Below are positions 1 to 6,543 of a DNA stretch of 10,270 nt, in pieces (the first letter of the stretch is position 1; each line of letters opens with the position of its first letter). The DNA is from a bacterium. GTDB lineage: Bacteria > SZUA-182 > DTGQ01. Location: assembly GCA_023512255.1 (NCBI GenBank), contig JAILZY010000112.1, positions 1 through 10,270 on the forward strand, read 5' to 3'. Under the pieces are notes generated by a model, which did not search any database, was not told the origin of the DNA, and saw only the letters and a program-made list of their open reading frames with translations. Made by a program: the position numbers and the translations under genes.

Positions 1-91
1 ACTTTCTTCTCTCTTTATTTTCTCTCCTCCCCTTTATATTTTCAACATTATTTTTTCAACATGGGGAACATCTGATATTCCTACCCTTATC

Positions 92-119
92 TTGACTATA
101 CCCATAGTATGGGTATAAA
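92..119 (+). promoter_or_regulatory. Predicted sigma70-type promoter for the J-protein gene, with an operator-like palindrome in its spacer
   Basis: TTGACT (92-97) and TATAAA (114-119) are separated by 16 bp, a good sigma70-type pair that would start transcription near 126 and give a leader of about 125 nt before the ATG at 253. The spacer is filled by a perfect inverted repeat: TATACCCATA (97-106), a single G (107), TATGGGTATA (108-117). It lies upstream of the predicted start, so it would act as a DNA site rather than an RNA hairpin. The TACCC...GGGTA pattern recalls operators of CsoR/DUF156-type metal or sulfide repressors, though the half-sites are spaced wider than in the CsoR sites I know. 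The regulator is inferred, not shown. Confidence 0.6.
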
Positions 120-252
120 ATTGGATGGTAAATATAAACCAATTGGAAATAGTAATAATATTTTGTCATTTCATCTGCATCAAGATTTTGACCATATCGT
201 CCAAATTAGATTGCTTTAAGCAGAAGTTTTTCAAGGTCAGGGGAGATCGGCT

Positions 253-1143
253 ATGAAAAAACAAGACTACTACCAGATCCTTGGGGTCAGCCCTGAGGCT
301 TCGGCTGAAGAGATAAAGAAAGCCTATCGGACCCTGGCCCTCAAATACCATCCTGACCGTAATAGTGCTCCTGATGCGGCTGAAAAATTTAAGGAAATTA
401 CGGCTGCCTATGGAGTGCTAATTGACGAAAATAAGCGAAGAGAGTACGACCTCTACCGTCAGCTTGAGCAGGAGAAGAGCGCCAGATGTGGATACCGCAG
501 CCAGGATTTTCGATACTCGCCAGAGGATATCTTTCGGGATCTATTCACTAATCCACTCTATAGCACTATTTTCCAGGAACTACACCGGGATTTTTCATCA
601 AAAGGATACACCTTTAATGAAGAATTTTTTAAGAAAGTCTTCTCAGGTTATGCGCAGGTTTTTGTCACTGGCTGGTGGATCAGCGGCTTCCCCCCCGAAG
701 TAGTAGTAAGACAGAGTAGCTGGGGGAAGGGCTTAGGAGGTGATTTTGCCGATCTTTTTGGTCTGTCAAAGGAAGAGAGAGATGAGGTTCCGGTGAGGCT
801 TTTGCCCACCTCAGCAGGATTAGGGGACAGGCTGCGCCAGTTAGGACAAAGAGTTAAAGGGATGCTCCTTGGAAGACCGCAGCAGCAGTCAAGGGAAGGG
901 GCGCTTCAGCGGGCTTCTGGGCTTGATCTTTTATATGAGCTGAGTATTAGTCGGCAAGAGAGTGTAGAGGGATGCAGAAAAGAGCTGATATTCGATAAGG
1001 GGGACTCGGCAGCAGAAAGGCTGATCGTTACCATCCCTGCTGGTATTGGCGATGGGACCAAGCTGCGCCTCAAGGGGAAGGGAAAGACAAACTCTCAGGG
1101 CGAGGCTGGAGATATCTATTTGAAAATTAAAATTAAGGGCTAA
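253..1143 (+). CDS. J-domain co-chaperone with one DnaJ-type C-terminal subdomain
   Basis: This predicted Hsp70 (DnaK) co-chaperone of 296 aa has an N-terminal J domain (about residues 4-68). Its HPD motif at 33-35 is the tripeptide that stimulates DnaK ATP hydrolysis. Residues 90-135 are rich in aromatic residues (DIFRDLF..., [10 protein letters not shown]). The middle, about 140-220, is low in recognisable motifs. Residues 222-295 resemble a DnaJ substrate-binding subdomain ([19 protein letters not shown] followed by GDIYLKIKI). There is no CxxCxGxG zinc finger, no second C-terminal subdomain and no dimerisation tail, so it is not canonical DnaJ (about 370-380 aa) and is shorter than CbpA. 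The ATG follows AGGGGAGA (239-246) at suitable spacing. The gene stands alone and converges with gatC. The J domain is certain; the client or pathway is unknown. Confidence 0.9.
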   Translation: MKKQDYYQILGVSPEASAEEIKKAYRTLALKYHPDRNSAPDAAEKFKEITAAYGVLIDENKRREYDLYRQLEQEKSARCGYRSQDFRYSPEDIFRDLFTNPLYSTIFQELHRDFSSKGYTFNEEFFKKVFSGYAQVFVTGWWISGFPPEVVVRQSSWGKGLGGDFADLFGLSKEERDEVPVRLLPTSAGLGDRLRQLGQRVKGMLLGRPQQQSREGALQRASGLDLLYELSISRQESVEGCRKELIFDKGDSAAERLIVTIPAGIGDGTKLRLKGKGKTNSQGEAGDIYLKIKIKG

Positions 1144-1511
1144 GAATTAGTGGCCTTCTCGCTAATAAAGTGCGCAAGCTGCGGCGGAACAAGGCCCGCA
1201 CGCTACATCTGTACGCTACAATTGATTGGGTAATTGATCCGCTGCGCAAGTTGTGTTACGCACTTAGCGAGGAAATCACTCAATGGTCCTTTCGCTAACA
1301 AAGCTCGCGATTTGGGCGACCACAGGGGACCGCCCCTGCGATTGATTGGGTAATTGGATCTGCTCTCACACTTAGCGAGGAAACTACTAAAGAACCACTT
1401 AGTGATATAACCAATCACTTAGCGATAGAAATCAATTAGTATCCTGAGGTTAAGCACAGACCAATCTTCTCTTTTTAAAGATCGCTAGATCACTTACTCG
1501 ATCACTTAAGA
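1144..1511. repeat. Gene-free spacer with degenerate direct and inverted repeats
   Basis: This spacer lies between the convergent J-protein and gatC genes. A composite unit occurs twice in direct orientation: ATTGATTGGGTAATTG at 1221-1236 and 1341-1356, each followed by CACTTAGCGAGGAAA, at 1261-1275 and 1369-1383. The core CACTTAGYGA occurs four times (1261, 1369, 1396, 1416). Related inverted forms appear as TCTCGCTAATAAAG (1157-1170) and TTCGCTAACAAAG (1291-1303). A small hairpin, CAGGGG-ACCG-CCCCTG, sits at 1323-1338 but has no T-tract, so it is not a standard terminator. No open frame here is supported by a ribosome binding site. Confidence 0.7.
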
Positions 1512-1525
1512 TCACTCGATCACTT
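1484..1525 (-). repeat. Short tandem repeats duplicating the gatC 3' end
   Basis: Read on the minus strand, AAGTGATCGAGT, which covers the end of the KVIE codons and runs into the stop (1514-1525), is repeated exactly at 1496-1507. A third copy at 1484-1495 matches 10 of 12 bases. On the plus strand this shows as four GATCACTY heptamer-like cores starting at 1488, 1500, 1510 and 1518. The first copy is coding and the others lie just beyond the stop codon. Confidence 0.75.
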
Positions 1526-1799
1526 TGGGCACAGCAAAAAAGGTATCTTCTCTATCTGGTGCATTGGCCAGGAGCTCTTCTGGAGAATAGGAAGGCCGCA
1601 CCTCATCTTCTCTCATGACATTCTCAAGCGGAAGCACATGAGAGGTTGGGGGAATATCTTTGGTGTCAAGCTCATTCAGCTTGTCCATATACTGCAAGAT
1701 ATTGTCTAGCTGCTGGGTGAATAAAACCTTCTCCTGATCGGAGAGCTTCAGCCTGGCCAACTTGGCCACATATTCAACTTCATTTACAGTGATTTTCAC
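1512..1799 (-). CDS. gatC: Aspartyl/glutamyl-tRNA(Asn/Gln) amidotransferase subunit C
   Basis: GatC is the small subunit of the GatCAB amidotransferase, which converts mischarged Glu-tRNA(Gln) or Asp-tRNA(Asn) to the correct aminoacyl-tRNA in the cytoplasm. It wraps around and stabilises GatA-GatB. At 95 aa it has the usual length. Family features include the N-terminal VEYVAKLARLKLSDQE helix (8-23), the LDNILQYMDKLNELDT helix (31-46), the PTSHVLPLENVMREDEV segment (51-67) and the C-terminal FFAVPKVIE. The start is GTG, preceded by AAGGAGG (1809-1815) with a 9 nt spacer. It lies 71 bp after pcrA on the same strand and is probably cotranscribed. gatA is not directly downstream, where it often lies, because the next gene in that direction is on the opposite strand. 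Confidence 0.95.
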   Translation of the reverse strand: MKITVNEVEYVAKLARLKLSDQEKVLFTQQLDNILQYMDKLNELDTKDIPPTSHVLPLENVMREDEVRPSYSPEELLANAPDREDTFFAVPKVIE

Positions 1800-1870
1800 T
1801 TGCGGGTGCCTCCTTGATAAGTGTTTTGCATTTTATTTTTTGGTATTTTAATTTTTAAGGCTTATTATTT

Positions 1871-4090
1871 CTATATTTTCCTTAGCCTGGCATATTTAAC
1901 CAAGAGTTTTTTTTTCAATCCGCCAAAATTCACGAAAACTTTGCTATTTTCTCCCTCTCCCTCGCGGCTAAAGATTATCCCCTCACCCCATTGCTGATGA
2001 TAAACTCGCTCACCGGGCTGGAAATCCTCACTCTCTTCGGCCATATTTTGGCTGTCGGGGAAATTAATTCTTAGTTTGGTTGCCGAAGCCCTTGGCTTGC
2101 CGTAAACAAAACTTCGCTCTTGCGCATCTTCTTTTTCTTTATCTAGGTCATCTATCTCTAGGGCAAGATATTCTTGTGGAATCTCCGCGATAAAGCGAGA
2201 AGGCCTTGAGTATTGAGCACAGCCATAAACCATTCGCTGCTCGGCTCTGGTCAAAAAGAGTCTTTTTTCAGCCCTGGTCATGCCCACATAGCAAAGTCTG
2301 CGCTCTTCTTCCAATTCCTCACAGCTCATGGTACTGCGGCTCAAGGGGAAGAGCCCCTCTTCCATGCCGGTCATAAAAACAACAGGAAATTCAAGGCCCT
2401 TGGCACTGTGCAGAGTCATCAAGGTTACAGCAGCTGACACTTCATGGTATTCATCGACGTCAGATAAAAGACTCACATAGTCAAGGAAGTCTTCCAGGCT
2501 GCTGTTTGGATTTTTCTGCTCGAAAGAGCGGATAGCAGAAAGCAGCTCTTTGACGTTCTCGACCCTTGATTCGGCCTGATCCGTTTTTTCTTCCTCAAGA
2601 AGATAGGCTAAGTAGTCGGTATCTTTCAGGACAAGTTCCAGCAGTTGCCACAAGGGATGAGAGGTTCGAAAATCTCTCCACCTGTCTAAGAGTTTTAGAA
2701 AATGGCCTAGGTTCTGTTTTTGGGTACGGTTTAATTCCTCGGTGTCTAGGATAGCTGCCATAGCCTGAGAGAAAGAAATCTGCCTCTCGTCAGCCAGAGC
2801 TTCGATTTTGCCTAAGCTGCTTTGACCAATTTTTCGCGGCGGCACATTGATGATTCTAAGAAGGTTTACCCGACTGTCAGGATTTGAGATCACCTTCAGA
2901 TAGGCGATCAGGTCTTTTATCTCTTTTCGCTCATAGAATTTTAGACCACCAACAATCTGATATGGGAGGCCATCGTTGCGCAGGGCTTCTTCGATGGTCC
3001 GCGATTGGGCATTGGTGCGGTAGAGAACGGCGAAGCTGCGGTAGTCGGGAAAATCAGAACGCCAAAGCTCCTGGATTTTCCGGCTGATATAGCGAGCTTC
3101 TGCATACTCATCTTGGGCTTCATAGAGGGTAATTTTCGCTCCCTCTTCGTTAGCTGTCCACAGCTCTTTGCTTTTGCGCAGGCTGTTGTGGGCGATCATC
3201 CGAGTAGCTGCTTTCAGGATGTTTTTGGTTGATCGGTAGTTCTGCTCAAGCCTGATGATTTTGGTTTCTGGGAACAGTTTTTCAAAATCGAGAATGTTAT
3301 GGATATCCGCCCCTCTCCACCGATAGATGGACTGATCATCATCGCCGACCACACAGATGTTTCGGTGCTGCTCAGCCAAAAGAGTGATGATCCTGCTCTG
3401 AGCATGGTTAGTGTCTTGATATTCGTCAACCATGATGTATTGGCACCGCCTCTGATAGAGGGCCAGGACGTCAGGACATTCACGAAAGAGTCTTTCGGTG
3501 AATAGCAGCAAGTCGTCAAAATCAAGGGCCTGATCCTTAGCTAATGTCTGTTCATAGGCTTTGAAAATTTTGGCCAGGCGAGAGCGGAAAAAATCCCCTT
3601 CGGCTAACTCGGTATACTGGCGGCTTGAGATAAGGTCGTTTTTCGCCCGCCTGATTTCGGCCAAAGCCACATAGGGTGGCAGGGATTGCGGATAGTCATC
3701 TACCTCAGCTATGCACTTTTTAATGATCCTTAGCTGGTCCTGAGCATCCATTATGGCAAAATCGTTGCTTATCCCCAGCCGCCCGATGTGCTGGCGTAAG
3801 ATCCGCACGCAGGCTGAATGGAAGGTGCTGACCCAGACATTAAGATTTTCCGAGTGATAAGAGAGCAGACTTTTTAGCCGGTTTTTCATCTCTTCGGCTG
3901 CCTTGTTGGTAAAGGTAACAGCCAGGATATTCCAGGGCGAGACGCCCTTGTGGGTTATAAGATACCAGATCCGATAGGTGATAGTTCTGGTCTTTCCTGA
4001 GCCCGCTCCAGCTAGAATTAATAGCGGCCCTTCGGTATACTGTACCGCTTGGCGCTGATGAGGGTTGAGATTGTCGAGAAGAGAGCTCAT
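1871..4090 (-). CDS. pcrA: ATP-dependent DNA helicase PcrA/UvrD (superfamily 1A)
   Basis: This is a 3'-5' DNA helicase/translocase acting in nucleotide excision repair, clearance of proteins from DNA and rolling-circle replication. The full set of SF1A motifs is visible over 739 aa: Q motif LNPHQRQAV (8-16), Walker A AGAGSGKT (27-34, Lys33), Ia AVTFTNKAAEEM (57-68), Walker B DEYQDTN (222-228), motif III VVGDDDQSIYRWRGA (247-261), IV LEQNYRS (281-287), V LMTLHSAKGLEFPVVF (557-572) and VI CYVGMTRAEKR (600-610). A C-terminal Tudor-like module (about 692-739, GERVYHQQWGEGII...), which binds RNA polymerase in PcrA, is present. The length fits PcrA. The start overlaps the UPF0104 stop as ATGA (4087-4090), which suggests translational coupling. 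Residues 726-728 are encoded by a run of nine A. Confidence 0.97.
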   Translation of the reverse strand: MSSLLDNLNPHQRQAVQYTEGPLLILAGAGSGKTRTITYRIWYLITHKGVSPWNILAVTFTNKAAEEMKNRLKSLLSYHSENLNVWVSTFHSACVRILRQHIGRLGISNDFAIMDAQDQLRIIKKCIAEVDDYPQSLPPYVALAEIRRAKNDLISSRQYTELAEGDFFRSRLAKIFKAYEQTLAKDQALDFDDLLLFTERLFRECPDVLALYQRRCQYIMVDEYQDTNHAQSRIITLLAEQHRNICVVGDDDQSIYRWRGADIHNILDFEKLFPETKIIRLEQNYRSTKNILKAATRMIAHNSLRKSKELWTANEEGAKITLYEAQDEYAEARYISRKIQELWRSDFPDYRSFAVLYRTNAQSRTIEEALRNDGLPYQIVGGLKFYERKEIKDLIAYLKVISNPDSRVNLLRIINVPPRKIGQSSLGKIEALADERQISFSQAMAAILDTEELNRTQKQNLGHFLKLLDRWRDFRTSHPLWQLLELVLKDTDYLAYLLEEEKTDQAESRVENVKELLSAIRSFEQKNPNSSLEDFLDYVSLLSDVDEYHEVSAAVTLMTLHSAKGLEFPVVFMTGMEEGLFPLSRSTMSCEELEEERRLCYVGMTRAEKRLFLTRAEQRMVYGCAQYSRPSRFIAEIPQEYLALEIDDLDKEKEDAQERSFVYGKPRASATKLRINFPDSQNMAEESEDFQPGERVYHQQWGEGIIFSREGEGENSKVFVNFGGLKKKLLVKYARLRKI

Positions 4091-5082
4091 TCCTGCACTG
4101 CCTCGATCGGCACTTCGGCGGTATGAATCTCACCGAGAGAGATGCCTTTTTTCCATAGAAAAAACAATCCGGCCAGCGATTCGGGGATATACTGAATCAG
4201 GTGAATGACAATGGCATAACTCAAGGCTAGATGTTTATCTTTCACCCCTCCCAAAAGGAGCCCTTTGATGCAGAAGTAGTGAAAGGTACCGATAAAACCA
4301 GGGGAAGAGGGGATGGTTACGCCAAGAAAAATCATGGAGATGAGAAGGATCAATCGCGAGAGGCTCAGGGTAATGCCAAAGCCCAGGGCAGCAAAGAAGT
4401 AGATGGCCCCCATTGATAGGCCGATCATGACCGAGAGTGCAGACACTACCAGCAGATTTCCTCCACAGCGCAAGGCCTCAAGCCCCTGTCCAAAGCCCTG
4501 GATTGACTGCTGCACCCGATCAGCCACCTTACCTGAGATCGGCTTGAAAACATTATGAATCATCTGAAAAAGCCTCTCCTTTTTATACCTTATGAGGAGC
4601 ATAAAGACACAGATAAGGCCGAACGATCCGCCAGCAAGGAAAATAATATACCCTTTTGCTCTTGGCAGGGGAAGATGCCGCGAGCCTAAGGCCAAAATCA
4701 GAAGCAGGGTAATGACATCGAAAAAACGCTCAGTAATGATTGTGGCCAGGGATGAAGCCGCTTTGATCCCCTCGGTTTTGCTCAACACAAGGGCCCTGAC
4801 CACTTCTCCGATCCTGGCCGGTAGAATATTATTAGCCAGATAACCAATAGTTGTAATTTCAAATAGATCTGTTGTTTTGATTCGTTTTACCGGATTAAGG
4901 AGATACTGCCATCGAAGAGCCCGAAAGAAAGTGAACAGAAAGACAAAAATGAGCGCCAGCAGAAGATAAAGGTATCGAACTTCAGCCAGAGACCTTCGAA
5001 GAGCAGCAAAATCAATATTCCGAAACACCAGATAGAGGCAAAAAGCGCTTATGGCCAAACCAAGAAGAAATTTTTTTTTCAA
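4087..5082 (-). CDS. UPF0104 / lysylphosphatidylglycerol synthase TM-region family membrane protein
   Basis: This polytopic inner-membrane protein of 331 aa has roughly seven to eight hydrophobic segments (about 5-21, 38-56, 120-135, 144-165, 209-232, 240-258, 261-280, 286-311). It carries the conserved family motifs NNILPARIGEVVRA (84-97), ERFFDVITL (118-126) and PSSPGFIGTFHYF (258-270). The family (PF03706) contains the flippase half of MprF and many stand-alone proteins of unknown substrate that often sit near glycolipid or polyprenol genes. The aminoacyl-transfer half of MprF is absent, so lipid translocation or glycolipid handling is the best inference, not lysyl-PG synthesis. The start is TTG (5080-5082) followed by nine A, with AAGGAG at 5095-5100. 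No better in-frame start is visible. The stop overlaps the pcrA start by 4 bp. Confidence 0.88.
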   Translation of the reverse strand: MKKKFLLGLAISAFCLYLVFRNIDFAALRRSLAEVRYLYLLLALIFVFLFTFFRALRWQYLLNPVKRIKTTDLFEITTIGYLANNILPARIGEVVRALVLSKTEGIKAASSLATIITERFFDVITLLLILALGSRHLPLPRAKGYIIFLAGGSFGLICVFMLLIRYKKERLFQMIHNVFKPISGKVADRVQQSIQGFGQGLEALRCGGNLLVVSALSVMIGLSMGAIYFFAALGFGITLSLSRLILLISMIFLGVTIPSSPGFIGTFHYFCIKGLLLGGVKDKHLALSYAIVIHLIQYIPESLAGLFFLWKKGISLGEIHTAEVPIEAVQE

Positions 5083-5418
5083 AATGTTATCCTACTCCTT
5101 GAAGATCATCTGTCTGCTGTACTCTAAGCTCTGTTTAGAAATCCTGCCGTCTCTTTTTACCGAGCGCCTCTTTTTACCGAGCTTCATTTTTCATACTTAC
5201 CGAGCTCTGTCTTTCTCATCTATACCTGTGAGCTTAGCCAGCCCTCATTAGCGGGTCTCGCCACACCCTCATTACCGGGCGTCGCCAGCCCTCATCACCA
5301 CCTGGCTTTCTCCCAATCATCACCAGACCTTACCAGAGCTTGCCGCCATTATCACCTGAGCTTTGCCACCCTAACCACTGCTGGGCTTCTGCCACCATCA
5401 TCAAGCATGACATTACTC
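5083..5418. repeat. Spacer with a degenerate minisatellite (core TTACCGAGCT / GCCAnCCCTCAT)
   Basis: This gene-free spacer lies between ilvE and the UPF0104 gene. CTCTTTTTACCGAGC occurs twice exactly (5151-5165, 5168-5182), with a third core TTACCGAGCT at 5197-5206. It then grades into units of about 22-29 bp that each begin near GCC: 5237-5259, 5260-5283, 5284-5312, 5313-5341, 5342-5364, 5365-5390 and the partial 5391-5406. Many units share GCCA-CCCTCATTACCGGGC-like sequence and drift along the array. Units are irregular in length and the array is interrupted by stops, so it is not CRISPR and not an obvious coding repeat. I see no convincing promoter or T-tailed terminator in it. Confidence 0.7.
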
Positions 5419-6333
5419 TCAGACATAGGTAAGCCAGGAGGAGAAGGCCGGATTGCGTCCATGAACAACATCAAAATAAATTTGCTGCAATCGGTGAGTT
5501 ACCTCTCCCCTGCGCCCTGAGTCGATGATGTGGCCATCCACTTCTCGAATCGGCGTAACCTCGGCTGCAGTTCCACAGAAGAAGGCCTCATCGGCAATAT
5601 AGAGCTCATCACGGGTAAATCTCCTGACCACTACCTGAATATTCTCCCGCTCTGCAATCTTGATAATAGAATCACGGGTAATGCCTTCCAGGATATTGTC
5701 TGTTGGCGGGGTATAGAGCACTCCATCTCTGACCATAAAGATATTCTCTCCCGGCCCCTCGGCCACAAAGCCTTCCTGATCAAGCAGCAGGGCCTCATCA
5801 TAGCCATCCTGGACCGCTTCCCGCTTGGCCAATTGAGAGATAATATAATTGCCGGTCAGTTTGGCCAGATGCAAGCTGATGCCGGCAGACTGTCTGATAT
5901 AGGATGAGATTCTAATCCGAACTCCCTTCTCTAGCCCCTCTTCGCCAAGATAGCTTCCCCAGGGCCAGACCGCGATCGCCACCCGCACCGGATTCCCTTT
6001 GGCATAGATCCCCATGGCCCCATCTCCGATGAACATAATTGGTCTGATATATCCGGCCTCCAGTTGATTTTCTCTGATAGTCTCTTTGATTGCCTCTCGC
6101 AAAGCCTCTTTTGAAAATGGCGAGCTCAGATAGACAATTGCCGCGGAATGAAAAAACCGGTCAAGATGCTCCTCCAGCCTGAAAATTGAGGTGCCTTGGC
6201 TGGTTTTATAGCATCGGATACCTTCAAAAACTCCTAACCCATAGTGCAGGGAATGGGTTAATATGTGGACCTTGGCCTGATCATAGTCGATAAGGCTCCC
6301 ATCCATCCAGATTTTTTTGTTTTTGTGCTCCAT
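5419..6333 (-). CDS. ilvE: Branched-chain amino acid aminotransferase (PLP fold type IV)
   Basis: This enzyme catalyses the reversible PLP-dependent transamination between Leu/Ile/Val and their 2-oxoacids with 2-oxoglutarate/glutamate, the last step of branched-chain synthesis. It has 304 aa, typical for class IV. Diagnostic features are SLHYGLGVFEGIRCY (28-42), RPIMFIGDGAMG (97-108), the Schiff-base Lys158 in HLAKLTGNY, YDEALLLDQEGFVAEGPGEN (178-197, with Glu192 near the cofactor ring nitrogen) and FFCGTAAEVTPI (251-262). The ATG has AAGGAGG (6344-6350) 10 nt upstream. A predicted promoter lies at 6437-6465. No other ilv or leu genes are nearby, so this is a stand-alone gene. Related class IV enzymes such as D-amino-acid transaminase are less likely because the IlvE pattern is close throughout. 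Confidence 0.96.
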   Translation of the reverse strand: MEHKNKKIWMDGSLIDYDQAKVHILTHSLHYGLGVFEGIRCYKTSQGTSIFRLEEHLDRFFHSAAIVYLSSPFSKEALREAIKETIRENQLEAGYIRPIMFIGDGAMGIYAKGNPVRVAIAVWPWGSYLGEEGLEKGVRIRISSYIRQSAGISLHLAKLTGNYIISQLAKREAVQDGYDEALLLDQEGFVAEGPGENIFMVRDGVLYTPPTDNILEGITRDSIIKIAERENIQVVVRRFTRDELYIADEAFFCGTAAEVTPIREVDGHIIDSGRRGEVTHRLQQIYFDVVHGRNPAFSSWLTYV

Positions 6334-6404
6334 TCAGAAAGGTCCTCCTTACGATCATTGGGTAAATGGCCTATAACTATAAAAAGAGCGATGATTAGAT
6401 GCTA

Positions 6405-6436
6405 AAAGTAAAATTTTCAAACTCTCATTTTACTTT
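6405..6436. promoter_or_regulatory. Inverted repeat at the predicted ilvE transcription start
   Basis: AAAGTAAAAT (6405-6414) and ATTTTACTTT (6427-6436) form perfect 10 bp arms around a 12 nt loop. On the minus strand the repeat begins directly after the predicted ilvE -10 box, so it would overlap the transcription start and earliest leader. It could be a repressor operator or a weak AU-only hairpin at the mRNA 5' end. Nothing in the sequence identifies the binding protein. Confidence 0.5.
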
Positions 6437-6465
6437 ATCTTAATTGGTAAATCAGGTATTGTCAA
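6437..6465 (-). promoter_or_regulatory. Predicted sigma70-type promoter for ilvE
   Basis: On the minus strand a consensus TTGACA (6465-6460) is followed after 17 bp by TAAGAT (6442-6437). Transcription would begin near 6430, leaving a leader of about 95 nt before the ilvE ATG at 6333. The leader shows no obvious branched-chain codon-rich leader peptide or T-box. Confidence 0.65.
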
Positions 6466-6487
6466 TTTTTTTATACCCTCATTTCCC

Positions 6488-6517
6488 TTGACCTTCCTTA
6501 AGCTGGTGGAGGATAAT
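6488..6517 (+). promoter_or_regulatory. Predicted sigma70-type promoter for the PEP synthase/PPDK regulator and dinG pair
   Basis: TTGACC (6488-6493) and GATAAT (6512-6517) are 18 bp apart. Transcription would start near 6524, just at the Shine-Dalgarno sequence, giving a very short leader of about 20 nt. It diverges from the ilvE promoter. Confidence 0.55.
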
Positions 6518-6524
6518 AGAGGGG

Positions 6525-6534
6525 AAGGAGGTGA
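6525..6534 (+). promoter_or_regulatory. Strong ribosome binding site that fixes a TTG start
   Basis: AAGGAGGTGA is a ten-base match to the 16S anti-Shine-Dalgarno sequence. It lies 9 nt before the TTG at 6544, which makes that codon the start despite its rarity. The next residues (RKFIIFAASDGTAKTA) fit the family N-terminus. Confidence 0.85.
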
Positions 6535-6543
6535 GTTCAGAGT

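Noticed and set aside
188-216. Second promoter (TTGACC at 188-193) closer to the J-protein gene.
   Set aside because: The sequence at the expected -10 position is TTGCTT, which is a poor match.
1170-1301. GTG-initiated 43-codon plus-strand frame whose first residues (VRKLRRNKARTL) resemble the start of MacB-type ABC permeases.
   Set aside because: There is no Shine-Dalgarno sequence, the likeness ends after about 12 residues, and the frame runs through the repeat field. It is probably chance or an unprovable remnant.
1323-1338. CAGGGG-ACCG-CCCCTG hairpin as a bidirectional terminator between convergent genes.
   Set aside because: No T-tract follows it on either strand and the stem is only 6 bp.
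1281-1383. Possible integron attC-like site around CGCTAACAAAG and the GC-rich hairpin.
   Set aside because: No paired GTTRRRY/RYYYAAC core arrangement, and no integrase or gene cassettes.
1203-1418. Minus-strand 71-codon frame across the repeat spacer.
   Set aside because: It is made of the repeats themselves, lacks a ribosome binding site and has no family resemblance.
5051-5251. Plus-strand 66-codon frame opposite the UPF0104 start.
   Set aside because: It overlaps a well-supported gene on the other strand, its hydrophobicity mirrors AT-rich sequence, and it has no Shine-Dalgarno sequence.
5237-5406. Repeat array considered as CRISPR.
   Set aside because: Units drift in sequence and vary in length, there are no unique spacers separated by identical repeats, and no cas genes are present.
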